From assembly GCF_003265705.1 (NCBI RefSeq), contig NW_020312902.1:15309972-15373971 (forward strand): DNA of 64,000 bases. Reading direction: 5' to 3'. Made by a program: the position numbers and the translations under genes. The notes beneath the pieces were generated by a model that was not told the DNA's origin, made no database searches, and saw nothing but the letters and a program-made list of their open reading frames with translations. Positions 45,922-56,499 of this stretch are shown piece by piece; position 1 is the first letter of the stretch, and every line of letters starts with the position of its first letter. The stretch comes from Callorhinus ursinus (taxonomy: Eukaryota > Chordata > Mammalia > Carnivora > Otariidae).

Positions 45922-46200
45922 TATTTCGAGTCAGAAGTCTGTTTTTCATTACTATAATTAGACAGACTTCTTTTAAACCTTGTAAAATTTTCAACTGGCT
46001 CTCAGAGGCTTTATTCTATACCACAACAGATTTGGCTATTCTTAGAGAGATTAACACTGCAAAGAAAGAGTAATATCTTTAAAACTGAAATTTCATGTAA
46101 TCTAAGTTAACTTAATTTTTTAAATGTTACCACTCAATTTTATAATTAAAATGCTAGTTTGTTATACTGAATTAAATACAGGAGCTAAAAACAATGTAAA
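45922..46200. other. Non-coding, nothing recognised
   Basis: AT-rich spacer. Confidence 0.5.
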
Positions 46201-46212
46201 ATTCCCCACTTT

Positions 46213-46411
46213 AGGGGCCCTGGGTGGCTCAATTGGTTGGGCATCCAACTCTTGATTTCAGCTCAGGTCATGATCTCAGGGTCCTGGGATTGAGCCCCAC
46301 ATCTGGCTCAGCACTTGGCAGGGAATCTGCTTGAGGATTCTGTCACTCTCCCTCTGCCCCTCCCCCCACTCTCTCTCCCTCTCTCAAATAAATAAATAAA
46401 TCTTTTTAAAA
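46213..46411 (+). mobile_element. Can-SINE
   Basis: GGGGCCCTGGGTGGCTCAAT head, CT-rich body, AAATAAATAAATAAATCTTTT tail. The target text ATTCCCCACTTTA is repeated after it as AATCCCCATTTT. Confidence 0.93.
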
Positions 46412-46427
46412 AATCCCCATTTTGGGC

Positions 46428-46618
46428 GGGCACCTGGGTGGCTCAGTTGGTTAAGCATCTGCCTTTGGCTCAGGTCGTGATCCTGGGGGTCCTGGAATCG
46501 AGCCCTGCATGGGGTTCCCTGCTCAGCAGGGAGCCTGCTTCTCCCTCTCCCTCTACCCCTCCCCCACCCCGCTTATGCTCACACTCTCGCTCTCTTTCAA
46601 ACAGATAGTCTTCTTTAA
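46428..46618 (+). mobile_element. Can-SINE
   Basis: GGGCACCTGGGTGGCTCAGT head, CT-rich body, degraded tail. It is followed by a third copy of the target text, ATTCCCCATTTTAC. Confidence 0.93.
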
Positions 46619-46635
46619 AAATTCCCCATTTTACA

Positions 46636-47030
46636 GGAAGAAAAACATTTTATTAATGCTTCCTTTGTAAAAATGTAAATATTTTTTATAAGACATGCTC
46701 AAAGTGAGTTACTAAATAGCTTCAGTATTACAAAAAATAGTTAATCATTAAAGTAAATCCTTGAGTTTAAGTAAATGTTCTTTCTTTTCATATTACCAGC
46801 TTCTTATATTATGCGAGAGATTTCCTGACTTATCATGAACATGTAAATATCATTTAAAACAGCAGAATCAAATTATTCAGTGTTTCATTACCAGAGAATG
46901 GTGTTGCCTATTTTGGGTTATATCATTTGATGGAGAAAGGACAGTAAAAAGGCCTGATTCTGGCCTGATTTATTTGCTGGGATGTTTCTGTATAGCTATT
47001 TAAAATTATGTTGAGTTTAAGACATAACAT
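46636..47030. other. Non-coding, nothing recognised
   Basis: Unassigned AT-rich stretch. Confidence 0.5.
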
Positions 47031-47245
47031 TAAATGGGGAGAAAAAGATAAAACACTATGATCTCAATTGTGTTTAAAAATAAATAAATAAATAAATAAT
47101 GTGCACTGCAGGAAAAAGGTCAAAATGCTAACAGTAGTGTTATCTCTGGGTGAAAACACAGATGAAAGAAAATGACATTGTTTTCAGTAGTTATATATCG
47201 TTTTTTTTATTGCAATAACATTATGCGTTAACATAACAACAACAA
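47031..47245 (+). repeat. Possible LINE 3'-end remnant
   Basis: CACTATGATCTCAATTGTGT, CAAAATGCTAACAGTAGTGT and TATCTCTGGGTGAAAACACA resemble a LINE 3' UTR. A short AAAT array lies at 47079-47100. Confidence 0.5.
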
Positions 47246-47439
47246 AAGATTTCAAAATTGTTTAGTTACTGCCTCTCCAATAACCTTTCAGTCATGATCT
47301 GCATACTGTGCATCAGTCACAATAGTATTCACATTACAACTGGAAAGTGATACTGAAACTCTCAATATACAAAGCATCCACCAAGTTTTAAATGAAATGC
47401 AGGTTTGTTTGGGTTTTGTTTAACTACTTTTACTGAGAG

Positions 47440-47640
47440 ATAATGTGTCGGGCACTGTGTTGAGCTCTTCACAGGGATTCCTTCATTTAACCCTCCCACT
47501 ACCCTCAAAGATATGACTATCCTCATTGTAAAGATGAGGATGCAGAGGCTTCCAGACAAGCTAAAGTCACTTGCTCAGTGTCAAAAGTTATGAAGTGGAG
47601 GAGCCAGGGTTCAAAGTCAGATGTTGGCATTTCTTCATTA
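47440..47640 (-). mobile_element. MIR fragment, antisense
   Basis: GTCGGGCACTGTGTTGAGCT, CATTTAACCCTCCCACTACC, AAGATGAGGATGCAGAGGCT and GCCAGGGTTCAAAGTCAG follow MIR text in antisense. Confidence 0.8.
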
Positions 47641-48354
47641 ATACTTCCTGAACAGAAGCAACATATGTGGTTTACTATTCATCTGCAGTAATACTGGTGA
47701 ACATATACACAAATGGGCTCAAATGGGCTGAAAACTTACAAAACCAGGATAACCATCTCTGGCCTCTGAAAGTACACTTTGAATTCTGGCTATCACCTAA
47801 AAGGATTTTTAAAAGCATCAATCTGAAATAGCTATCACAAGTCAAAACACAAAGTCCAAGTTGTGGAAAACGAACACAATTTGCTGGAATTCAGAACAAG
47901 TCAGTTCAGATTCAACAGTCTATACAGGAAAAGGGAATAGTTTTAAGATGAGGCCATGCCCCAAACCATCCAACTTCAAAATAGATTCATTTTGATTTCT
48001 TTGCTTTCCATTTACTATTGCTTTCTGAAACCAAGTGTATAGAAGAATCTCAAATTCAATGTAGGAAGAAAGAAATGAAAAGCAGACTTTCTACCTTCTA
48101 CCTGCATACCTTCAGTACAGACTTGCAACTTTCTGTCTCAGAGAAACTGCTATTTAGTACTGTATTCTGGATAGAGCCCTATTGCCCTAAAAATGATAGT
48201 TTTCTGATTTCTGATTGTGGGAAGCTAGGGATTTATTACAGAGAAGCAAAAACTAATGTCAAGGTGAGCAGTCTACCATCTACTAGCCTAACAGTTCAAA
48301 GTGCCAGATTAATTACTATATGGAACCTTAAACCATATCAAAATTAATCAGAGA
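47641..48354. other. Unassigned; holds a 109-codon chance-level frame
   Basis: A plus-strand frame with ATG runs 48018-48347. It shows no domain and no promoter context, and AT-rich sequence this long produces such frames. Not called a gene. Confidence 0.4.
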
Positions 48355-48556
48355 GGGGTGCCTGGGTGGCTCAGTCAGTTAAGCCTCTGACTCTTGATTT
48401 CCGCTCAGGTCATGATCTCAAGGTCCTGAGATCTAGCCCAGTGTTCGGCTCCTCACTGGGCATGGAGCCTGCTTGAGATTCTCTCCCTCCCTCTCCCTCT
48501 GTCCCTCCCCCCTACCCCGCTAGTACACTCTCTCTCTCTAAAAAAAAAAAAAAAAG
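48355..48556 (+). mobile_element. Can-SINE
   Basis: GGGGTGCCTGGGTGGCTCAG head, CT-rich body and A-run tail. Confidence 0.94.
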
Positions 48557-49215
48557 TAATAATAAATAAAAAGAAGCTAAACAGAGAAACCAGTCAATGC
48601 CTTAAAAAGATGGTTTTTTTTCCATTAGTGCTCAATTCCAAGGCAAGTCAAGACCTTAGACCTGTAAGAAATCCCAACCCAAATAAAGGTTATCAAAAGA
48701 GCCATCCTGAGTAAGAAGAAAAGCCTATAGCCCTAAAAAAAAACACTGACTGAGCATAACTGATGATAAATGTTAATGAAAATATAATTTCCTAGTGCAT
48801 AAAATTCGTAACAGTCATCCTCACATTCAAAAACTTTCACTTCTAGACCAGTTTACCTTTCCAGCCCCATCCCCCGCACTCTCTCTCCCTGTCTTTCTCA
48901 CACTCCTCCTCTCAAGAGGAAATGGCCTCTCCCACCCCTATCTCTACCAGCGGATATCCTACTCATCTTTCAAGGTCTTCCTCAAAAAGCCAAATACTCA
49001 TTGAAGTTTCTCCCTCCCCCAAATGTTTTTTAACAACATTCTTTTATCTATCTCAAAACACCAGCTTCTCCAATAATAATTGGTAATGTCATTCTCCTTG
49101 GCTAAGACATTGCTGCAAATACCCTGAACTGAACAGGGAGCCAAGATGCCCTCATCTTCCTCCTGTCCACCGAAGCCTAGCAGCTGCATGCACTGCACAC
49201 AGTCAGCTCCATACT
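48557..49215. other. Non-coding, nothing recognised
   Basis: A pyrimidine-rich patch at 48855-48960 on the plus strand. No element assigned. Confidence 0.45.
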
Positions 49216-49411
49216 TTTTTTTTAAGATTTTTATTTATTTATTTTAGAGAGAGAGAGCAAGCATGAGCAGGGTGAGGGGCACTGGGAGAAGCAGACTCCC
49301 CAAGGAGTCTTGGGGGGAGAGAGAGCCCCACACAGGGCTTGATCCCAGGACCCTGGGATCATGACCCGAGCCGAAGGTAGACGCTTAACCGACTGAGCCA
49401 CCCAGGTGCCT
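49216..49411 (-). mobile_element. Can-SINE
   Basis: TTTTTTTTAAGATTTTTATT at the left, GCCACCCAGGTGCC at the right, then CTCCATAAATACTTTT matching CTCCATACTTTT upstream. Confidence 0.93.
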
Positions 49412-49584
49412 CTCCATAAATACTTTTCAATGGATGCAATAAGAGACACTAAAGATTGATTTCTGTTGGATTCCTCACTGCCTTATAAATACTTATTCAA
49501 TGATTTAGGAACTTACTAAACCCAAATTGTTAAAACTAACAATTTTACATATAAAATAGCACAGGGGATAAGTGTCTTTCAGTA

Positions 49585-49775
49585 GCTGGAGATTCAATCC
49601 TACTCTGCCAGTTACAGAGTAATCTTGAGCAGTTACTTGGCCTTTCTGAGCCTTAGTTTCCTGACTTGTAAATTAGGAATCCTAAAATCTGTTTCATTGG
49701 GCTGCTAAAATTAAAGAGCACAGTACCTGGCATATGGTAAACACTGAAGAAATGTAGCTATGGTTACTGTTACAT
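49585..49775 (+). mobile_element. MIR fragment
   Basis: AATCCTACTCTGCCAGTTAC, CTTGAGCAGTTACTTGGCCT, CTGAGCCTTAGTTTCCTGAC and CAGTACCTGGCATATGGTAA are sense MIR text. Confidence 0.85.
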
Positions 49776-49985
49776 GAAAACTCTCCCTTTGCTAGACAAG
49801 TTTTAGGTCACAATCTAAATAAAATCTGAAACCACTTCTTAGTTTTAGAACTTTAGTTCCTGTAAGTCTTCCCTGAAAAATCTCAAGTCACTGTCCATAA
49901 AGTTCCATATATAACTGGTAGGATACTGACGTTTTAAAGCTCAGTAAACTGACTCAAGAGAATAGTTAGTTAATTCAATACATAC
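49776..49985. other. Non-coding, nothing recognised
   Basis: Short stretch ending at CATAC, which reads GTATG (donor-like) on the minus strand. Confidence 0.4.
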
Positions 49986-50110
49986 CAAAGTCTATTTTCT
50001 TCTTCACACTCATGGGTAGGAAATAATTCCAAGTTCCCGTGTAATATACCAGCTGACCCTACAATAACATCACCAACATAGAGAGCTATTCGTGGCCCTG
50101 TCAGAACACC
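49986..50110 (-). other. Weak exon-like open frame, minus strand
   Basis: On the minus strand, 125 bp open in one frame (begins GVLTGPRIALYVGDVIVG, ends in an acidic EEEN stretch) lie between ...AACATACAG and GTATGT. A second possible acceptor, TTTCTATACTAG, would extend it to 50149. The nearer acceptor has a poor polypyrimidine tract. Its reading frame does not join the candidate exon at 52860-52975. Probably chance. Confidence 0.15.
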
Positions 50111-50366
50111 CTGTATGTTTCCAGCACAGAACCATCTAGGCTTTCTGTTCTAGTATAGAAACAGAAGTCCTTTGTAGTTACCACACTGATACACGTAAGA
50201 GAGGTACATGACCTCTCCCACAGGGCTTCTTCCAGAGGGCATGGAATACTGTGCCGCCCTAACACTGAGGTTCCTTCCCCAGTGCCACGCCAACAAACCC
50301 CAACAAGCTTATTTGAAACAGTACTTATCTGACAATTTCTAAAAAGACTATTAAAATTAGTATCTA
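50111..50366. other. Non-coding, nothing recognised
   Basis: A 90-codon minus-strand frame (50101-50373) covers this stretch in another phase; no domain. Confidence 0.4.
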
Positions 50367-50552
50367 GGGGCACCTGGGTGGCTCAGTCGTTAAGCGTCTG
50401 CCTTCAGCTCAGGTCATGATCCCAGGATTCTGGGATCGAGCCCCGTATCGGGCTCCCTGCTCCGCGGGGAGCCTGCTTCTCCCTCACCCACTCCCCCTGC
50501 TTGTGTTCCCTCTCTCGCTGTGTCTCTGTCAAATAAATAAAATCTTTAAAAA
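50367..50552 (+). mobile_element. Can-SINE, young-looking
   Basis: Near-consensus head, body and CAAATAAATAAAATCTTT tail; approximate TSD AAAATTAGTATCTA / AAAATTATATCTA. Confidence 0.95.
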
Positions 50553-51889
50553 AAATTATATCTAAAAACTGTAGACAAATAATCACAAAATGCACAGCAA
50601 AACATAGATTCAGTTTGACAAGCTATTAAAAGCATGTAGGCATGCTCCAAGCCCACAAAATGATGCAAGCTTAAAAGAAATAATTTCCCATGGTTCCCCG
50701 GAGGAACTAATATTACAGAAGGTGAAAAAAGGCACAAGTGTATCTTGCTTAAAGAGACGTGTTCTAATAAAATTTCTGTGAAACAAACTGCTAAGTAACT
50801 TTTATAACTCCTGCATTATAATAATTTTATTGGAAAAAAAGGGGGGGAAGCGTCCCCTTAAAATTAGTTTTCCCGAATTGGTTTCAGAGGAAAATAATAA
50901 TTTTCTGATAAAATATTAATACCATACAAAATAATTATATGGTGTTAACCTAAAAGTACATTAAGTATTAACTTTAAAAGTGCACAGTAAAAAAATATGG
51001 TGAGATTTCATATTATTTCCACAAGGTAATGCTTAAGACAATTTAGCTAAGTTCTTTACCTGAAACTTGAGGCTATATAACTTAAAAACTTGTCACTGTT
51101 ACCTTAACTGTATTTTCCCCTACCAAATTAATCAACTGACTACTTTCTGGACACATTTGCTGACAACACCTATAGTCTCCTCTTGTTCAGGAAATAGGAC
51201 CGTGTAATGAATGAAATAACAGTACTGACCTCAGACTGACTCTTGGCCCAAAGTCCTTCCTCTGGGCTCCCACAGAAACTGCAAGCATCCCCACAGGAGG
51301 GGTTTTCACAGTGCAATCACACGCTTGTGTCCTTTCTCCCCTTCCACAGTGGACATAGAGTAGGCATCTTTCTACAGCTAAAACTAAATTAGTATGGACT
51401 CAGTAACTAAATATTATCAAGCAGACTGCCTATACTGGTAGGCCCATTCTCAACCAAAAAGTTGGGATGGGTGGGTTCCCTCACTGGAAGGTATAAGTGA
51501 TTAAAGTGATATCTAGTGAGCCAGACAAAGCACCGTTCACTGTCAGATGGTAGTCTGTTGCCTAAATTTAGATTTAATTCCCAAGAGCTGAACCTTTTAG
51601 TTGGTGTGATGTCAGTCAAAGGATAAGTAAGTTCTCCAAACAGAAACTTCTGCTTAGAGTACAAGAAAGAGCAAGCAGTGGGTTTCTGCTCAAACGCCTA
51701 CCCTTCAGGTCCCAGGCATGGTTCTGTTCATTCATTACATGGCCTTTGACTTCTTGGGCCTCAGTTTCAGAGATAGTCCCCATATTTTACCTGTCTGTCA
51801 GTATCAGTGAAAAGGGGTTTGGTAAAGCCCTGTTTTCTTCAGCATCTCCAGAATCGGTCCACCTTTCTCCAACCACCACCCCCTCAGGC
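50553..51889. other. Non-coding, SINE-free
   Basis: AT-rich to 51150, then mixed sequence. No element, RNA gene or splice-flanked frame recognised. Confidence 0.45.
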
Positions 51890-52510
51890 CCAGAGCTCCA
51901 GGTCTCACCAGGCTTCTGCAACAGCCCCCAAACGCTAGCCCCTCTGCATCCTTTCTCACTGCTCTCCAACAGATTTGCCACAGAGAAGACAGTGATTTTT
52001 TTCAAAATGCAGCTCTAATCATGTCATATTCATATATCCTTAGTGCTTCAAAGGCAAGTTACCGCTCTTGGAAGAAATGCTAGAACCCTTAGTATGGCGT
52101 CCAATGGCTTGAATGGCACAGTGCCTGCTTGCTCCTCAGGCTGCATTGTGTGCCACGCCCTACCCGCCAACACATACAAATGCTCTGTGCTCTAGCCACA
52201 CTCAACGTCTTTTAGTTCCTTGAATATACGACGTTACCTCCCACATTATCACATCTCCCTGTAATATTCTCTTTTCCACACCCAAATTTCCCCTACTAAC
52301 TCCTACTTAGGTGTCAGATCTCAAGTCACTTCCTTCCCTCACCACCCACCTGCCAATGTTCTCTCAAGGCACCAAGCACTTTTCCTCCCAAGTACATCCC
52401 ATGATGGCAAGTTTATTTGCGTGACTATTTGAGTCCTGTCTGTCTCCTTCACTAAACGGTAAGCTCCAGGAGGACTGTGACAGTCTTACTCACCAAGAAG
52501 AAATACAGTA
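51890..52510 (+). mobile_element. L2 fragment
   Basis: GCATTGTGTGCCACGCCCTA, TTTAGTTCCTTGAATATACG, TTAGGTGTCAGATCTCAAGT and AACGGTAAGCTCCAGGAGGA follow the 3' region of L2. Confidence 0.65.
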
Positions 52511-52859
52511 TAGGTTTCACAACTGAAGAGATCTTTCAAAACTTGATAACAGAAAATTATAAGGGACTGGTGTTTTTGTGTATTTTCAGTGTTTTCTAAC
52601 ATTTCTTCTTTATAGGTATTTCCAAATATTTTTGAAATCCTAGCCAGTATGTAAAATCATCAGGATGTGGAACACTGGAAAACCAGTACACTTTTCTAAA
52701 ACGTAAAACAGAACCAAAGGACTTCTTCATCCAAAGCTTTTTGCCTGCCTGAACTTGGTCACAGCTTTGGAACACCGTAAAGCATGGCTATCAAATAGAA
52801 AACTGAACCTTTTATAGGTTTATTTTAAAACTCGGGAAACTCTAAAGGGATTAGCGTAC
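52511..52859. other. Non-coding, nothing recognised
   Basis: Unassigned sequence. Two CpGs lie close to the adjacent candidate exon. Confidence 0.45.
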
Positions 52860-52975
52860 CTATAAAGCAGTAAGAAGACGATTAAAATGTACGCCAGGGA
52901 CGCGATTACGGAACATACGGCTGGGGTCATGGCAGGGAGGTCAGTAACTATAATCTTGTTCCGAATAAGCCAGTA
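52860..52975 (-). CDS. Candidate internal exon coding a membrane segment, gene unknown
   Basis: Minus strand: CTGCTTTTTTCTTATAAG (strong acceptor form) precedes 116 bp open in only one frame, then TTTATAG and GTACGC (donor form, G at +5). The frame encodes YWLIRNKIIVTDLPAMTPAV followed by a hydrophobic run (SVIASLAYILIVFLLLY), which reads as a transmembrane helix after a polar stretch. It holds seven CpGs in 116 bp, far above the surrounding sequence, as expected for constrained coding DNA. A Met inside (in MTPAV) has a good start context, so a start exon is also possible. I cannot name the gene and found no partner exon in matching phase. The complementary strand also has an open frame here, which weakens the case. 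Confidence 0.35.
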
Positions 52976-53139
52976 CTTATAAGAAAAAAGCAGTTCTTTA
53001 ATGGTTCACATTTCCAGTCTTCGCAACATTGACCGTGAGCAAGAAATTTTGGCATTTGATTAACAGTGATTCGAAATATAAGCCTGAGTAGATTTTAAAG
53101 AAAAAAATGGACACACTAATATATTAAAAATGCATGTTT
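52976..53139. other. Unassigned flank with several CpGs
   Basis: CpGs at TTCGCA, ACCGTG and TTCGAA extend the local CpG-dense patch. No element recognised. Confidence 0.4.
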
Positions 53140-53455
53140 TAAAAACAAAAACAGACTCACAGGCACAGAGAACACTCTGGTGGTTGTCAGAGGGGAGGTG
53201 GGTGGGGGAATGGTGAACTAGGTAAGGGAATTAAAAGGTACACATTTCCAGTTATAAAATAAGACAAGGGGATACAAGGTGCAGCACAGGGAATACAGTT
53301 AGAGTAGCTAACAACTTTGTACAGTGACAGATGGCAGCTAGATTTATCATGGTGATCACTTCATAACGTATATACATGTTGAATCACTATGTTGTACACC
53401 CAAAACTAATACAATATCGTAGGTCAACTAAACTTTAATTAGGAAAAAAAAAGGG
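53140..53455 (+). mobile_element. L1 3' UTR fragment
   Basis: CTGGTGGTTGTCAGAGGGGA, GGTGCAGCACAGGGAATACA, TTATCATGGTGATCACTTCA, TGTTGTACACCCAAAACTAA and an A-run form a typical L1 3' end. Confidence 0.85.
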
Positions 53456-54211
53456 AAAGAAAGAAAAGGCATGTGTTTAGTTATTTCCCAGAACACAATA
53501 TTATTTTCCCCAAGTTGGTACCTTATATTAGTATGCTGCAGGGGTTTCTCCTTATTTGAAAAGTAAATAGCTGGAAAATAAAACCATGTTGAGGTCCCCA
53601 GCCCTTTCTCTATGGCATTTGAAGTCCTACCCCAGGTGTGAACCAGAGGAGAGAAGTCACACTCTCAAGCTACAGAAAACACTGAAAATTCAGAATCAAA
53701 GCAGTAATGCCTCATAGGTTTTCAATTATGAATCTACTTCCTCTGAGGCTTCACCTGTCTAACCTAGGATTCTGCCCAAGCAGCGAACAGACCTTTAACA
53801 ACAGTACTTTGGTTGGAACAACAGCTACCACAGGTGCTTTACAAAGTCTTCCATGGTAGAAACTGCCCCAACAAGAGACTTTTCTGGCGATACATCTGTT
53901 CAATTAGTATCAATAAACGTACTCTTGGTATCCCTACAAGCAAAATGGAAAACACTAAGGACAGCAATAAATCGGTACAAAGAACAATCTATATGTATAC
54001 TATACATAGGGGAAAGATCCTGAAACCTAGTCAAATCAACAGCTCAAATTCTCCCAAACATAGTTTTTCTGATTCTATGCCTTTCTCAATATTGTTTCCT
54101 CCAACTGAAATGCTCTGACCCCTAACTCAGCCTTCAGCCTCCTGCGAACCCTTCCAGCCTCTCACTGCTAAAGCACTTCATAATATTCCCTATAGCACCA
54201 ATTATCTCATT
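53456..54211. other. Non-coding, nothing firmly recognised
   Basis: TTCAGCCTCCTGCGAACCCT near 54130 may be L2-type text. A 101-codon frame at 53813-54118 has no domain. Confidence 0.4.
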
Positions 54212-54406
54212 CTTTTTTTTTTTTTGAGAGAGAGAGAGAGCACGTGAGTGAGGGGAGGGGCAGGGGGAAGGAGAGAATCCCAAGCAGACTCCCCACTGCG
54301 TGCAGAGCCAGACGTGGCTCGATCTCACAACCCTGAGATCACAATCTGAGCCAAAACCAAGAGTTGGAAGTTGGACACTTAACTGACTGAGCCACCCAGG
54401 CTCCCC
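54212..54406 (-). mobile_element. Can-SINE
   Basis: T-run then GAGAGAGAGAGAGAGCACGT at the left, GCCACCCAGGCTCCCC at the right. It interrupts L2-like text. Confidence 0.92.
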
Positions 54407-54584
54407 TCCTCCATATGTTTCTAAAGGACCTATATAACATATGAAGTAGCTTCCACTTTCTGCACTGCCCTGCACATTAGATGTCATTAGATTTATGGAA
54501 GCTGTTAGAACTACAGAGACATGGAGTCTGAGTCTCAACCATATCTTTATGGTAAAGCAATCAATGACTACAGAGCTGAAATGG

Positions 54585-54835
54585 CTTCACTAAGCAAACA
54601 CTGACTGAGCACTCTAAATGGCAAGCCCAGAGATGAACTAAACAAAATTCCTGACCTCAATGAGCTCACAGTCCAGCAGAGGAAAATATAATTGTAAACA
54701 ACAATTACCAAAAAAAGAAAGAGATCCAATGGTGATATATGAGGTAGCAACAGGGTTCTATAATAACAAAAGAAGGTACCTAATCAGCCTAAAGATAGGT
54801 AGGTAAAGGCCTCCTCTGCAGAACTCAGCTCAGTT
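54585..54835 (+). repeat. Ancient interspersed repeat (family of 30230-31990)
   Basis: AACACTGACTGAGCACTCTA, AATTCCTGACCTCAATGAGC and TCACAGTCCAGCAGAGG follow the 5' part of the dispersed repeat. Confidence 0.45.
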
Positions 54836-54869
54836 CACATAACAGTCAAAAAGAGAAGGTAAGTAAGGG

Positions 54870-55516
54870 AAAGGCTCCTTGACATTGGTCTTGGCAATGA
54901 TTTTTTGGAATTGACACCAAAAGCACAGGCAACAAAAGCAATAATAAACAGGCCTACATCTAACTAAAAGGCTTCTACACAGCAAACAATCAACAAAATA
55001 AAAAGGCAGTCTATGAACTGAAAAAAAAAATTGCAAACCATGTATCTGATGAGGGGTTAATATTCCAAAATATATAAGGACCTCCTACAACTCAAGAGCA
55101 AAAACCAAATAACTCAATTTTTTAAATGGGCAAAGGAAATCAATAGACTTGTTTCTGAAGATAAGAAAATCAGAACCACAGTGAGCTATCACTTCATACC
55201 TATTGGGATGGCTAGTACCAAAAAGTCAAAAGATAAAAGTGTTGGAGAGGATATGGAGAAAAAGGGAACTCCTGTGCTGTTGGTGGGAATGCAAACTGGT
55301 ACAGCCAGCATGGAAAACAGTACGGAAGCTCCTCAAAAAATTAAAAATAGAACTACCATACAATCCAGCCATCTCACTTCTCAGTATATATCCAAAGGAA
55401 ATAAAATCATGATCTCGAAGAGGTACTTGCATTCCCAAGTTCACTGCAGCTTTTTTCACAGTAGCCAAGATATGGAAACAACTTAAGTGTCCATCAATAG
55501 GTGAATAAAGAAAATG

Positions 55517-55554
<38 letters not shown>

Positions 55555-56045
55555 CCGAATATTATTCAGCCTTTAAAAAGAAGGAAATCCTGCCATTTGC
55601 AACAACATGGATGAACCCAGAGGACATTCTGCTAAATAAAATAAGCCAGACAAAGAAAGACAAATCTTGCATGATTTTACTTAATATGTGGAATCTTAAA
55701 AAAAAAAAAAAAAAGTGGAATTCTTGGTAAGAGAAAAGGGGGGATGTTAATCAAAGGTACAAACTTTCAGTTATAAGATAAGTAAGTTCTGGAGACCTAA
55801 TGTACAGCATGGTGGTTATAGTTAATAATAATTTATTCTATAGTGAAATTTGCTGAGAGTAAATCTCAAGTGTTCTCACCACACATACACAAAAGAGTTA
55901 TGGGAGGTGATAGATATGTTAATTAATCTGATTGCAGTAATCATTTCACAATGTATATATATATCTTAACATCACACTATACACCTAAAACATGTAATAT
56001 TTATTTGTCAAAAATAAAATGTCACTAAATAAAAAATAAAATACA
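54870..56045 (+). mobile_element. L1 ORF2 end and 3' UTR
   Basis: ACACCAAAAGCACAGGCAAC, GTATCTGATGAGGGGTTAAT, ACAGTGAGCTATCACTTCAT, TTGGTGGGAATGCAAACTGG, ATAAGCCAGACAAAGAAAGA and a 3' UTR (TGGTGGTTATAGTTAATAAT) ending in A-rich sequence. Stops break all frames, including the 101-codon frame at 55181-55486. Confidence 0.88.
55519..55552. repeat. (AC)n microsatellite within L1
   Basis: About seventeen AC units between L1 text AAAGAAAATGTT and ATTATTCAGCC. Confidence 0.95.
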
Positions 56046-56339
56046 TAAAAAAGAGAAGGGAAGGAAGACTGTTAGCAGCCAAAGGAACAGCACATAGGAA
56101 GACAGATGAGAGAGACAGAGCTCTACTTTAGTGTGGCTGGAGCTTAAAGGATACTGGAGGGGGACAGGCTGGAAGAAGAGGCTGATTTACCTCTTTGGAA
56201 TAAATGAATAAAAGAATGCACGCAAAAGAAAAATCAACATACGCTTTTTTTCTACTTGCAAAAAACTTCTATTTGAGGTAGTACATATTTGTTTTATGTT
56301 TTGCATTATTGGTTGAGTGTCAATAAGAGGCAGGTAGAA

Positions 56340-56490
56340 AGAGGGCTGGATTAAGAACCAGAAAACCCAGGTTCTAGTCCTAACTTTGTCGCTACACAAT
56401 TGCTCTTGGGCAAATCACTAAATGTTCATCTCGAAAATAAAATATTGGAACTATATTTATTATAATCTCTTCCTACCTCAAATACTTATG
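56340..56490 (+). mobile_element. MIR fragment
   Basis: AACCAGAAAACCCAGGTTCT, CTTTGTCGCTACACAATTGC and CTTGGGCAAATCACTAAATG follow sense MIR text. Confidence 0.75.
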
Positions 56491-56499
56491 TTCATGCTA

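Noticed and set aside
48018..48347. 109-codon plus-strand frame starting with ATG in unique sequence
   Set aside because: No domain, low GC, and frames of this size are expected by chance in 64 kb of AT-rich DNA. Kept only as a note.
52870..52980. Histone-like look of the plus-strand frame opposite the 52.9-kb candidate exon
   Set aside because: Similarity is limited to a few residues (RDA, TEH) and lacks the histone fold order; the minus-strand reading has better splice signals.
54134..54538. 134-codon minus-strand frame
   Set aside because: Its middle is translated Can-SINE sequence (54212-54406).
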